A stretch of DNA of 64,000 nucleotides from Cardinalis cardinalis (lineage: Eukaryota; Chordata; Aves; Passeriformes; Cardinalidae), in NCBI GenBank assembly GCA_014549065.1, contig JACDOX010000012.1, positions 9,061,413 through 9,125,412 on the forward strand, given 5' to 3'. The position numbers were made by a program, and so were the translations under genes. Below the pieces are notes generated by a model. That model was not told the DNA's origin, made no database searches, and worked only from the letters and a program-made list of their open reading frames with translations. Every line of letters starts with the position of its first letter. The stretch's first letter is position 1. Shown here piece after piece: positions 15,101 through 27,300 of this stretch.

Positions 15101-18100
15101 CGCTACTAGAGCTTGAACTGAAGATATAGTTATGATACAGGTTTGTTTGGAAAGTAATGGCTAGAAACAGAGGAAAGTGGCATACTGATACTGTTCTGTG
15201 ACAAGAACAGGAAGAACGCTGCAGAAGAGAATTTCACTAGGTATTACTTAGAGAAATTTTACCACTACTTCTTGATGCCTTATTTTCCAGTATATTGTTT
15301 AAAGCTGTCCTTGTTTCTAAAGCCTACAAAATGAATTACTGGAAACTAAAAAAACCCACCATAACAAACTCTTAGACTATAGCATTATTTCCCTACCTGT
15401 CTCTAGTGAATAAAGCCATACTCTGAATATTCTTTTCTTCTTTTGCATGCTTCTGTAGCTCACTGACATGCTCTAATAATTTCTTCTCTGCTTGCTCTGN
15501 TTTCCACCTCCTTTCTTTTTCCTGATCCAGTTCTTGAATCAGTGCCTTAGCAAGAATGTGATAAGCATCAACTTACTAGAAAACATTCAAACANAGCCAA
15601 AAATGATAAACAGTATTTATAATTGTAGAACAAGACTTTTTTGTCTTTCTGGAATTCACGGATGACAGAAGGAAGTGCAAGCGACCAGGACAAAAACTCC
15701 CATAAAGGTGAAATAAAATACATCCTCTCCCAGCTGGCACTACAAGAACTCCACTACTTTTGATAATATCTACATGCAATTATTTTTGTCACCTCCAGTT
15801 TTAGTTTGACTGGGAGACATGTTTGGCTTCAGATGAAGATATATTTAACTTGAAATGATGCAAAACCTACTTGGTATGTTGATTCCTCTATGTGATTTGA
15901 ATTACATTCTTCTACTTTTTCCATATTGCTCTGTCTTCTGGTTAGTATTTCAGCTTTTCTTCCCACTACTTTAAAATGAGAGTCATTCTCACTAGAGCAC
16001 AGACACTTCAAGGAACTCTTCTTCTCTTCCCTATATGCAGAGCTTAAAAAGTAACAGTGGATTCAGACACTTTTAAATGAAAAAAATGTACAGTTTAGTG
16101 CAGCAGCTAAATACTAGAGAGTTCAAAACCATTTAGAAAATAATTTGCAGACCACAGAAACAACTAAATTCAAATATTCAGCTCTAAAAAGATACTTACG
16201 ACTAGCAGATGCTACCTAAAACCATCTCANGATCACATAGACACAAAATAATTTTAGAAGAGCAGAGTAGCTGTAAACCTGCAGTGGCTGACTGAACAAA
16301 TATATTCCAATTTGTACTGTCTTCTACTCATCACTTCTGATATTTACTATACAAATCAAACAAATCACTATGGCATCCTCAGCTTCATCAAAAATATATA
16401 TTCTTGACCACNGTTCTGACACCATGAATCTTTTAATTACTCAGTTCCATCTGTGGAGAATTCTTTTGCCACCATGGAAACATAAGCTGTTAGAATTTTG
16501 AAAGTGTTTGTTTTGGAATCTTCAGTTCTATTTCCTTCTTAGCTGAAGAAAGAAACAGCTCGTGGAGAAACAACTGAATGAAGCCTCAGTAGCTACTCAT
16601 TTTCAGGGTACTATTAATTGACTTGATTTTTTCAAACTACCACTTTCAGTGAAATGTTTCAATTTAAAACTATGTTCATGTTGACAATATTCAGTTTAAT
16701 TAATTTTGGCTTTATATAGTAAACACTGAGATTACCTGTCAGTAATTTTCTTCTTTAGATGACTTGCATGACCTTTTGTAGGTAAGGCAGTTTTACGGTA
16801 AGTGGGGATCTTGCTTCCTTTCATGACCTTTCTATTGTTCTCTTTTCCACTTTCATTGTCACTCTCAGAAGTTGGATCTGTGTCTCTCTTAGCTTTGAGA
16901 GCACTTGGAGCAGCTTCCTGTCTTGAACTATCAGATACCTAAGAAGAGATCAAAGTTTTAGATACAAATTTTACAATTTCTGATTGGCTAACACTTATTC
17001 AGGTGCAATTTTTTAAGAAGTTCATACAAAATAATTTTGACAAAGACTAAACAACTGCTTCCAGTTCTTTACTTTTAGAATCCCTTCCCTCCTTGCTGAA
17101 ATATTTTATTGTTTTAAAACTAAAGTAAACCCAAGATGCTTGAGAACATATAGTTGTTTCCATTTGAAATACGTGAAGTTTGCTAAAATCCTTAGGCAGT
17201 TGGGGAAAAATGTAAAACAAACATAGCACTTAAAACCAAAAAAGCCTTGCAAACACCAGTACCTAGCAAACCTGACAAACTTATGTTGTCTGTGTTAACA
17301 ACACGAACTAATACGTGACAAGCATATCAGACCAAGTTGACCTATTGGTGAAATTAATTTTCACCAACTGCATAATCCAGGCACTTTGGTGCATTTCATG
17401 TTTTACTCTAGTTCAGCNAGTACATGGATGGTTTCAGGATTTAAAAAAAAACAACATAAAAAGAATTTTCTAATACAACACAATCGGATAGCTCTGCTAG
17501 TCTCATACNCAATGGTTTTTATTCTGTATGGAATGATTTATGATTCATGATACAAAGTGCAATCTTCAGTTTTAAAGACTCGTTTTTATTTTATTCCTAG
17601 CTTCTCAAAATGATTAAGAACACATTAGCACAGTCAGCCCATAATACCAGTAGAAATGCTCTAGTCTGGTTCAGCAAATTTTTCATTATCAGAAAGGCAC
17701 ACCTTATCTTACAAACAAAACTTGCTGTGCAATCACAGAAATAAAAAAATCACCTTTTGCAGTATCTGTAAAATCTGATCTTCTATTTTTTTAATCCTCA
17801 TCTCACTGTGTATTTTATCAAGCTGGGTCTTCTCGGGTTCAGAAGATGAGAGAAGCTCTGTGGAGGAGCTGGTGGCACCTTGCACTGGTATCCTTGAACG
17901 CTGCCGAAACTGAGCCAGCGCCTGGTCAATGTGTGGTGTTGCCAGCGGTAAGGGAACATTNTTCTATCAGAAGATAAGACAACTCTTGTAGCATTCATAT
18001 GTTGCATGCAATATAAAAATAAAATGTGTCAATTTTAAAACTAGTACACACAAACTGTGGCACCTGATCTCGGTTGGAAGGGCACCCAGACGAAACCAAA

Positions 18101-21100
18101 GAGCCCAAAATGTCTTCTAAACACTGCACATCTGAACAGTTTTCTTCTGCCAGGTCCACTGGTTCACCAGAAGTATTTCTTCCATCTAGAACTGTTAGCT
18201 GGGGCAATGACTGAAGAACAGTTTCTCTATAACCTTGAGAAAAAGACCACATTTAAACTGAAATCAACCTTCCAAGAAGACACCTGGTGTATTTTAGGTA
18301 CCTCATCATCTTAAATTATTCATTGCCTTTTTAATATAATAAAAAAAGTAGTGAGTTATCTACAATTGTCTCACATTTCCCCTCCCAAGGCTTTCAACAG
18401 ACAACGTTACAAATTAAATCAACTGGGAAGCTGCCTGCCTAGTCCTGATCTACACAGGGATTTCCCAGCCACCATCAGCACACTGCAATTGCACAGACAA
18501 CCTTTCAATATCAGCCTACTGCACCCAAACAGTTGTACCAAGTCGAAGGGCAGACGAATGTAACAGAAAAGCAAGTTCTGAAAGGGCTTCGACAACTTCA
18601 TCCTTTTTCAGTGAATGAAGAATTATGAAACCATAAAGCACCAAAGTTAGCCCTTTTAATTTATTAGAATTTGGGCTACTGAACACTACAGTTTTGAAAG
18701 TGCTACCAAAGACATAGATAGGAAGAGGTACGTAAACACTCGCAGAAGAAAACTAGTGGCATTTTCTAAGTTAATCAGATAACTTTAATAGTCCTGTTAC
18801 TGTTTCTGTAGTGTCTGAATGTATTTGTAAAACATGATGAGTGCATTTGAAAACATTACTTAAAACCTTATTTGGCTTTCCTCAGTAACACCTGGTGTTT
18901 CTTTTTAACTGTACATACATTACACCTGTACCAACTGTATGCTCATGATATGATTGCTATTTTGTACGGCTGTAATTCCTACTGTCCTACTGTTTCAAAT
19001 TACATTTGAACTCTTGCAAAAGCATCAATCCTCCACTTCCACCTTCCTGTAAGAGATTTTCCTCTCTTACACACAAAGAAAATTAAAAAAACCTACACCA
19101 GTATAAAATGCTACAATTTAATTTGTTTGAACTTAGACATTTTAATGAAACATAATATTTTAATGGCCTGGAAAACCTACCCACAAACCAGCTCAAATGC
19201 AACTGAAAGTGATGCATCCACATGCATTCTCTAACTTGCCTCCAAGCTGCCTAGTGAAACACCTGACAGCTATTTGGATGATAATGCTAATTACTGCAGA
19301 GTATCCAGAGCCTGTCACTGCTAACTGAGGCAGGAGAAAAGAAGGAAAANCTAACTGTTACTTATCTTTCTCTTGCAGTCTCTAGCAGTAGCAGACTACC
19401 TATTTCCTGTGTCNGCCCTCTGCCTAAAAGTTCAGTATCTCTACACACATTCTTTGAGTTCTCCACCTTTCCAACTTATAATATTGATACTCCTGTTCTT
19501 TCAGTAGACCACGTGGCTCAGAGTGCCGTCCAACCCGTCCTTGAACACTTCCAGGGATGAGGTATCCACAACCACTCTGGGCAACATGCTCCAGTGCCTC
19601 GCTACCCTTCACAGTAAAGAATTTTTCCCTAATATCTAATCTAAACCTACTCCAGTTTGAAGCCATTCCTCCTTATCCTGTCAGTACATGCCCTTGGAAA
19701 GAGTCTCTCTCCTTCCTTCTTTTAGACTCCTCTCAGGTACTGCAAAGACACAATTAGGTCACCCTGAAACCTTCTCTTCTCCAGGCTGAACAATCCCAAT
19801 TCTCTCAGCCTTTCCTCACAGGAGAGGTGCTCCATCCCTCTAATCATGCTGGTGGTCCTCCTCTGGGCTCACAGGTAAAAATGTTGAGCCTTATCAAAGC
19901 ATACAATTTACAATTTCGAGAATATGCTGTCGGGAAAAAAAAGGATTTTTTAAAATGGGAAATGAATTTAGATTTCTGCAGGCTGGCCACTTTACGAATG
20001 AATTTGCAAGCTTCAGAAAACAGCTCACAGCTTAAAGGAAATCACTGAGCTAATGAGNACAAATTATCTACATAAGATCAGATCCATACCTGCTACGTGA
20101 CAAACTGGATTGGCTTTTCCGTTTCTTTCCAGTGTGAGGTTTGTCAAACAGCGCAGCCCCTTTGTGCACTGAAGTAAGTGATGAATATTGCTTACACAGT
20201 TGCTGTGAAGGTCAATGTGGCTAATTTTATGTCTGGTTCCATGAAGGGATCGAAATCCTGGAAATTTCAGGAATAAAAACCCAAATAACCACAAAGTCAT
20301 GTTTTCTGCCGCAGTCCTAGACTATGAGGTTTAGAACAAACAGCATCTTGTTGAAAAATATTCAGTAAATAATATATCATAACTAGAAATGAGAACTANA
20401 TTCGCTCCATATTCCTTCTCTACATGTTAATTACCTATGCTACTCTACCACAGAGTACAACACTTAAGCTACATATGTGAGCTAACTTTAAAGAAATAGA
20501 TAAATGTCTGACTGTTAAANAACATGTAAAGATAAACCTTTTCCTTCAAGTTTCATTTTATAACACAAGCTCACTAACAAAATTATTATCAATGTTCTTT
20601 TGATTTTCCATTACAAGTTCTCTTGATTTTGTAGTATGAAATCATAAGAATAACTGACCATTTCAACAGAGATATATAAGAGAACTTCCACTTCATATCT
20701 AAAGTTGCATTTTTGTGCTATAAAAATGAAAGATATGAATATTTTGGAAGTAAGTCTGAAATATTTACTGTACTACTTTCTGAACAAGCTTGGCCTCACC
20801 AAACACAGAAGAATAAATTCCAGTTCAGAGCAATCTTTGGTGTTAAAAACTTTAAAGCTGAGAAGAGCAGCAATTGCCACCTGTATTAGTATTATTCAGT
20901 GACCTGGCACATAAAGCGCTAGAAACTTCTCAAAATACACTTGGTCAAGTTTTTCAAAATTAAAGTGAGACAAATGCTTTGTATTGCACAGCACATGACA
21001 ACATCACTTACCAGAGAGATCATGTATGCGATTATATGACAAGTTCAGCATAGTTAAATTAAAGAGTTTTTCCAGTCCTAAAAAAAAAGAGGGGAAAAAT

Positions 21101-21802
21101 AGAAACAGGAAGATTTTCAGAAAAATGCACTGTTTTCATCAAATTCAAAGCTTGCAAAGTGAACCTTTAAAGATCATAACTACAAATTATGACATAAATC
21201 TATAATCATATTACAAAAANCAGGTTTTCCTTCTAAATTAGCGCATTTTGCTATGATAAGGCTTACGAAGACTATACATACATATCTTAAAATTCACTTT
21301 ATAAAATGGCTAGCATACTAACGCATACTAACTCGATATAACCTTAATTATAAGCAAACATTCCAGAAGTAAACCNTAATATACGACTCTTAGAAAAACC
21401 TTCCTAACTTGCTAAATGGACAGAAGTAAACATTGCAGACCCTCCACTTTGGTTAGCAGGTTGCAGGACAAACTCAGGGTGCGCAGCTTAGCCAGGGAAC
21501 CGAGTCCCTCGATGCGGCGGATCTGGTTTGATGACAGATCCAAGTGCTGCAGATTCCGGAGGTGGTCGAGCCCTTGGATCCTGGCGATGAGGTTACAGTG
21601 GGCGTTGAGCGTGTGCAGGTCCGAGCTCAGGGACACATCCCTCAGGCTGCGGAGAGAGGAGCCCACCGTCAGCCGGCAGCTCGGCCCTGCGCCGCGGCCT
21701 CCCCTCTCCCGGCGTCCGCACTCACCTCTTAACGCCCTTATCCATGAGGCTGAGCTCGCCGGGGATCCCCGCCGTGCCGCCGGGCCCCCGCGCTGACCGC
21801 AT
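3149..21802 (-). CDS. LRRCC1: leucine-rich repeat and coiled-coil centrosomal protein 1 (complete, 19 coding exons)
   Basis: LRRCC1 (CLERC) is a centrosome/centriole protein needed for spindle organisation and ciliogenesis. Coding exons, 5' to 3' on the minus strand: 21802-21726, 21646-21441, 21077-21012, 20257-20090, 18233-18064, 17963-17754, 16938-16736, 16042-15871, 15545-15397, 14345-14141, 11788-11649, 10479-10278, 9105-8920, 7730-7556, 6860-6697, 5870-5662, 5482-5345, 4031-3896, 3280-3149. All borders are AG/GT and all phases join. The sum is 3108 nt (1035 residues plus stop), close to the human protein as I recall it (about 1032). Residues about 28-190 form leucine-rich repeats (LDLSSNQI, LNLSYNRI, LDLHSN-like units) with a capping segment. 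Residues about 425-1030 are almost continuous coiled coil, and the protein ends in ...QQDFEDY. The chosen ATG (21802) follows an in-frame TGA. A second ATG at codon 20 (MDKG, plus position 21745) matches a conserved internal methionine. Confidence 0.96.
4608..4676. repeat. T/G-rich low-complexity tract
   Basis: This is an intronic run of gttt/gttg-type units without a regular period. It is ordinary simple sequence. Confidence 0.7.
5010..5105 (+). mobile_element. CR1 LINE internal fragment
   Basis: The plus strand encodes VDLLEGRKALQK followed by further CR1 reverse-transcriptase C-terminal sequence, the same segment seen at about 47460 in another copy here. It is a short, heavily truncated remnant in an LRRCC1 intron. 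Confidence 0.75.
9160..9237. repeat. imperfect AT-rich tandem repeat
   Basis: Units containing aagtgcatatatataac recur three times with period about 31-34 bp, separated by 'ataaacataac' spacers. It lies just upstream (in plus coordinates to the right) of an LRRCC1 exon acceptor, within the intron. Confidence 0.7.
9365..9468. repeat. A/C-rich low-complexity tract
   Basis: A mixture of caaa and aaaccc units with a 17-A run. It creates a long apparent minus-strand open frame of Phe/Val/Leu/Gly codons that is an artefact of composition. Confidence 0.85.
13619..13643. repeat. (CAAA)n microsatellite
   Basis: About six perfect caaa units in an LRRCC1 intron. Length polymorphism is likely. Confidence 0.9.
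14054..14113. repeat. 30-bp perfect tandem duplication
   Basis: Two identical 30-bp units beginning caggactatgttgcc start at 14054 and 14084. The identity suggests a recent slippage event. It lies just outside the donor side of the exon at 14345-14141. Confidence 0.9.
19495..19876 (-). mobile_element. CR1 LINE 3'-end fragment, minus orientation
   Basis: The plus strand carries the reverse complement of CR1 3' sequence. Hallmarks include 'cttgaacacttccagggatg', 'tctgggcaacatgctccagt', 'ctctcagcctttcctcacag' and 'ggtgctccatccctctaatc'. It sits in the LRRCC1 intron between the exons at 18233 and 20090. Confidence 0.9.
20090..21802 (-). other. LRRCC1: LRRCC1 leucine-rich-repeat exons (first four coding exons)
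   Basis: These exons encode the N-terminal LRR block. Exon 1 (21802-21726) gives a 19-residue Gly/Pro-rich lead before MDKG. Exon 2 (21646-21441) carries repeats around HLDLSSNQI and TLSLSCNL. The 66-bp exon 3 (21077-21012) carries MLNLSYNRI. Exon 4 (20257-20090) carries HIDLHSN and a CLTNLTLE repeat. Exon 2's donor lies upstream of where its open frame stops: splicing after GTGGAGG joins exon 3 in phase and drops the trailing LQCLLLSI read-through. Confidence 0.93.
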
Positions 21803-22110
21803 CTCGCTTCAATGCTCCCTTGTCTCCCACGGCAGCGCTGCCCGCCTTAGGCGGCGACAAAACGCCTCACGGCCCCGCCGCCGCGTCCCGCTCCCGCCGC
21901 GGGCAGGCGCGGCCGCGGGGAGGCGGCGCTGCCGGAGCCCGCGGGGCAGCGGGGGACGAGCTCTGTGCTTCCACTGCGCTCCCTGCTGCTCTCTTGCCGC
22001 CCTCTTGCCGCTTTCCTGCCGAACTCCTCCCGCCCTCTTGCCGCTTCCCGCCGCTCTCCTGCCGCTTCCTGCCATGGGCCCAGGAAGGGGCCGGGTTTAG
22101 AGACCGGGCT
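21560..22110. promoter_or_regulatory. CpG island / LRRCC1 promoter
   Basis: This is the only strongly GC- and CpG-rich block in the window. It covers LRRCC1 coding exon 1, part of exon 2 and about 300 bp upstream of the start codon, so it is the expected LRRCC1 promoter. I found no TATA box at a sensible position. The upstream part (about 21975-22075) contains repeated cctcttgccgc / cttcctgcc motifs. A divergent transcript toward SLC7A13 is possible but not shown. Confidence 0.8.
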
Positions 22111-22180
22111 GCTTTGCATTCTTTTCGAGGGGACGTGCGGAGGTCTTTGGTGTTTTTTAGAGCTCACCCGGTGTCAAGAG

Positions 22181-22335
22181 TGTCACAGAATCACAGAACA
22201 TCCTGAGATGGAAGAAACACACAGGGATCATCGACGGCCGTCGCCGGGAGTCACACCGTGTGCCTGAGCACTGTGCAACCCTGTCAGGCCTGGAACTGTG
22301 GCCCCCTGCCTGGGGAGCCTGATCCCGTGCCCAGC
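22181..22335 (-). mobile_element. CR1 LINE fragment, minus orientation
   Basis: It starts with a tandem tcacagaa motif (the CR1 end repeat in reverse). It continues with 'cctgagatggaag', 'ggatcatcgac' and 'ctggggagcctgatcc'-type CR1 sequence, with an internal deletion. It lies directly outside the CpG island. Confidence 0.8.
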
Positions 22336-24301
22336 CACCAAGGGATAATGTCAGTGAGGTTTTCTGAGATTAGGCAGCTTTGTCAGAAATTAAAAATCCT
22401 TATTAAGATGCTGTTTGGGAGATTCTGTGAATGCCTTTCTTGTACTAGAAACCATACGCTAGAATGATCAGTGAAAAAAGTTGCATCTGTACTTCAGGAT
22501 TCCATTGAGTGTAACATTGATTTGTTTTAAGATGATCCAAATCCAGCTGTACATGGCAGAATAAGAGAGTTGGAAGATTGCTGGATATCACATAAAATGT
22601 GTGCATTCCCAGAGAAGGAGACTCAGAAAATAAAACAAGAAATTACTTATTTTAACCGTGTAAAACATATGCTATGCTGAATTTCCCAATAATGAATACT
22701 AGATTATTAATATTTTAATTATGAATTTTAACCATGCATGATAAATGCATACCTAAATACATACTATAATTTATGGAATTAATAAATGCAATTTAAAATG
22801 TATGCAAGTTTTAGTAAGTAGAGGTGTGATTCTTGTAGAACTACAATTTTTGTAGTCTAAGATGAAAGTAGTTGGAGAGTACTGCAGGGATTTGGAGAAA
22901 ATGGAAGAATTTTCTTTTGGTTAGAGGCTGCTCTGAGGCTGTAGATTCTGTCACTGACCATGCTGCAGAGCTTCTTTGTGATGAAGGAAACTCACTTCAG
23001 GTCATTGAAACAATTAAAAGAGCAGTCTGTGCACATGCCTATTTTATTCATAGGTTTCTTACATGATGGCATATTATATAAACTAATTTTCAGATGAATT
23101 TATTTTGTATTTGAGTGGAACTCCTGCTGTTCAAGACTGGTGTGAATCACTGGGTCTTTCAAGTTGGCCCCTATAAAAGCATGAGTTTTGTTCACAGCAC
23201 TGCTGAGCTTTGACCTGCAGGAGAAAACTGGTTCTGCAACTTGACTGACAAAAAGTAAGAACTTTGCAGTTACGAGTTTGGGCACTTACACAAACCTTAG
23301 GGNTCATGCTGAGCATCTTTTCAGTTAGTTTTCTTCTTTCTGCTCATTTTTCTCTGCATCTTTAAAAAAAAAATTACATGTTTGGTACAAAAGTAATTTG
23401 TGTATGGCATCTCCACATCTGATTGAAGAGAAGCTCTTAACACAAAATATGCGACAGATTGATAAGTATGTATAAAAATCAGCAGCCACACCTTAAAAGA
23501 CACATGCCACACCAGTGGGAACTTTCAGCCTTCTTCTTTCTGTTCCACAGCTCCCATGCAGAAATGAAAATTATGATAGAGCTTCTTTCNTTCCCTCAAA
23601 GCAGTGTCTGAAGATTAATGCCATCTTAGGACATGAGTACTAGTCTATCAATGAGTGCTCAGAAAAAAACTGGGAATAAAACNGGTAATTTTCTTTCTAG
23701 GGCAGTGTTTAATGAGTGAAGTATAAACAAGCTCCAATATACCCAGTGACTGATGAGATTTTGGCAAAGCATACTGGTGATCATTGGTTATCACTGTTCC
23801 TTTTCTGTGTAGATGGTGGAAAAATAGTGGCAGGCTGTTCATCTAATGTCAATGTCACTGTCAACAATATATGGAAGGTTGATTTCTTTCCTCATATTGC
23901 CATATCCTTCCTCTTTTCANAGGGTTGATGCAGAAGTCACATTTACTCACCTCTGTGGTTGCCTCTGAAGATGTNCATAAAACAAAATGAAATCTGTTGA
24001 TGAAAATCATCTGAGAAATGAGCATTTGCCATGCATTAATTTTAATGTTGTTTTCTTTAAAAATACCTGCAGGCCTTATAATTTCTGCAGTACATATTAA
24101 ACCAACATGTACATGATTTGCCAGTGTTTCTTGAAGTATTTGGTTAATTATCTTCACACAGGAGACATCAAAACCCAAAGTATGCTTTCTTTTCTGAATG
24201 ATTAAGCCAAGCTTCCCATAGCATTTCACTAGCAAGTAGGGCTATGACAGACTGCTAACAACAAAGTGAAATCTGCTGTGAAAAAAAAAAACCACAAAAA
24301 A
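22336..24301. other. intergenic between LRRCC1 and SLC7A13
   Basis: About 2 kb of AT-rich sequence between two divergent genes. I see no coding exon. The SLC7A13 5' untranslated exon and promoter must lie here or further upstream, but no clear TATA box or CpG island marks them. Confidence 0.6.
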
Positions 24302-27300
24302 ATGGGAAAAGAAGAAAACAATGACCCCAAAGATGTGCAAAGAAAAGGAAAAGCCAAGATGCAACTCAAAAGAAATATAGGTTATTTTGATGGGGTAAGT
24401 TTTATTATAGGATCAATTGTTGGAGCAGGGATCTTTGTGTCTCCCACGGGGGTGTTAAAATATTCCTTACTCAATGTTGGAGTTGCATTAACGATCTGGA
24501 CCNCGTCTGGGCTGGTTTCTCTGATGGGTGCCCTCTGCTATGCGGAGCTGGGAACCGCTCTGCCCTTCTCTGGAGGAGAATACAGCCACATTAAAAGAGG
24601 CCTTGGATCCCTACCGGCCTTCGTGTTTATCTGGACATCAACATTCACCAAGCCAGCATCAAATGCTGCTCGAGCCTTGCTGTTTGCTGAATATGCCACA
24701 CAGCCATTCTATGGCATTTGTCCTGCACCAGATGTGCTGAAGAAGTGCTTGGCCTTGGCCGTTCTCTGGTCCCTGGGGATTTTGAATGGCCTCAGCGTCA
24801 AAATGTCTGCGTGGGTGCAGACAGTTTTCACTCTGCTGAAGATGATGGCNTTGTCTGTGATTGCTGTTGGTGGCATAGTTCTCCTCATTACCAGGCAAAA
24901 GGAGAGTCTGGCCAGGTTTGAGGACATGTTCAGCTCAGAGATCCCCAGTGCCTCACAGATTGCTGAAGCCTTCTTCCAGGGGCTGTACGCGTACGGCGGC
25001 TGGTGGTCCCTCAACTACNTGGCAGGTATTCTGCTCCTCTTCTTTAGACTTAGTTCTGCAGTTCTCATTCTTGTGTTCCTCACCTTGTTTTGGGAGAACT
25101 TGTCTCTGCTTCAAGACCACAGGGTCCTTCTCATTTTACATAAGTGTTTGTTGGGGCTGGTAGAAGAGGCATTGTTCCTCTCTAGGGAAAATTCCTGCTT
25201 TTTGTGCAGAATGAAGCTGTCATTTTCAGAAAAGTACAAGAGAAATCATAATACTTAATTTTAAATCTCATGCATAAACAGAATTTTTCATACCTTAAAC
25301 ATTTGCATTTTGTCTTTCTCAGTGTCCATGTCAATGTATTTTTAGGAAAGTATCAAGTTATCCATGTCAAACTATGTGTGCATAGGTAATTTCTGTTTAA
25401 ATATCTGTGCCTTATCTGAGGTTATGCCGCTGGTTTGAACATGGTCAAATTAATTTTGAGTTTTGTTAGAAATGTACTAATTTTACGGGATATATTTTCC
25501 TGGGAAAATAGACTTTTGAAGTCCAATAGAAGGTAAAGAAAGGTCTGTGGAAGATGGCATAGATTTTTTCATAGAATTTGTACTCAATTTTAACATTCAA
25601 AAGGTTTTTGAATATCTGTTTACTTCCCTATTCTGTATCTGCTGACATATGGCAGTAATAAACTTTTGCATTAAAGCTACAGAAATGATGTTCATTATGT
25701 TAGCTATTCACATCACAATTAAATCAATAGAGTTTTATAGTATCATCAGATTCATGGAATTATATTGTAAGCAAGCGGATATTGCTGTTATATCTTTAAC
25801 CATTTGTATCCATTGACCTCTGTCATGTAAAATATTAAATAAACGGANTGTGTTAAATGCATACCACAGAGTTCAGTGGTGAGGATAGTGTGAAAATTTG
25901 GTTAATGTTTAAAAACCTGACTGTTGTCTTTATAATCCAGGTACTCCNGCTTTAAAAATAGGCTGCAATTAAAGAAAAAAATATAAATCAGTAAAGTAGG
26001 GTTTTGAAACCTTATGTATTCCTTAAAGACAAGTACTTGGCTTTGTAAGCCTGAGAAAATGCAAGACTTCTNGTAAAGTACAGATTTATTCTGATCAGTT
26101 AGCAGTACTAATAAATGCCATACACTGGGCAACACAGCNGTTTAGACAGATATAACCTATGCAATTGTTCCGAATTGACCTGAGTTTCCTATGCTTTAAC
26201 AATAACTTCATTTCTGTGAACTTCAGCTGATGGATCAGGTGCCAGCTGGCTGGCAAGACTGCAATAAACAACAAACGGAAAGATAAAGTTAAATTGNAAA
26301 TTTTGGTAATTATTCTCTTCTGAGCTCAAAATTACTAAGTGTATTTTTTATATCTGAAATAAATCCCAAATTTTCTGATAGTACCTGAATTTCACTATTG
26401 TGGTCCTTCAGTTTTATCTCCATGCACTGCAGCCAGCACAGGGATCATGGCTCAAGGCTGATGTCCTGAGCAGAAGATAGAAATCAAATGTAAAGGAAGA
26501 AACAGATTTCTGTCTCCTAAAAAGAGTTTAAATAAGCTGCACATTTCACTTTTCACTTCCCTCTTATCAGTTATTTGCTGGTGATACTCAATAAATTGTA
26601 AATGCTGAGGAAAGTGGGAAGTGGTGAGGGAACAAGTGGAAGGAGTGAAAGAAATTAAAAAGAACCTTTCTGATTGAGATGAGGGTGATTGAGATTAAGC
26701 TTCTGGAAACCAGCTCCATCTTTTGCTGGGACTATGACATGCCCAAGAATGTGTGCCTGTGTCTGAGTTATACACCTGCAAAATTTGGCTTTTTTCTTGT
26801 TTGGTAAGAGTAGTTCTAAGCTATCAGGCTTAGCCCTAAACAGTTTTGCGCCACCATCTTTGCCCTGGAAAAGATGATAATAGTCAAAATCCATCTGGGA
26901 ATGGCCCCCTTTTAAAGCCACTGCATTATTGCAGTTATGTCTATACCTTCAGTCTTTTCTGTTACTTCTGATATAAGAGCAAAGAGAAAGGTTTTGAGTA
27001 GCAATATGCAAATATGCTCACTAAGTTTAAGATCAGGATTCATGAGGTGACATAAGAATAAATAATTGACTTAAGAGTCTCATGTTTAAGCTAGTAATTT
27101 TCAAGTAAGGCTACTTGAAAATTTTCTACCAAATCACTTTTCTAATGTAAGTCAAATATGTGATAAATCAAAGGGAAATTATCACTCGTTTTATCATTTT
27201 GTGAATCAATCAGCTCTTCATCCAGCCCGTCTTCCAAAATAGTTAAAAATAGCTAAGTAAAAAAATATTGTTTAAGAATCTTTGATATTAACCTGTTTGA

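Larger units (their letters stand above)
3149..16042 (-). other. LRRCC1: LRRCC1 coiled-coil exons
   Basis: Twelve consecutive exons encode residues about 368-1035. They are rich in Glu, Lys and Gln with heptad spacing of Leu and Ile, for example the segments starting MKQVQEAELK (11788-11649) and KELGTR (10479-10278). This is the long coiled-coil tail expected for centriolar localisation and self-association. No catalytic motif is present. The last exon ends at TAA (plus 3149-3151). Confidence 0.92.

Noticed and set aside
21744..22206. Several overlapping 100-130-codon frames on both strands
   Set aside because: They are a consequence of the CpG island, where stop codons are rare. Only the LRRCC1 first exon is supported.
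24266..24301. Extension of SLC7A13 upstream of the ATG at 24302
   Set aside because: The frame opens here with GTG, not ATG, and the segment is an A-rich run. A normal ATG lies 12 codons downstream.
25026..25258. Exon 1 read-through of SLC7A13 as a truncated protein
   Set aside because: A GT donor at 25026 joins exon 2 in phase and restores the conserved A-EEMKHPSRNIPL segment. The read-through tail has no family similarity.
26655..26921. 88-codon minus-strand open frame in SLC7A13 intron 1
   Set aside because: There is no family match, no splice sites at its ends and no neighbouring exons.
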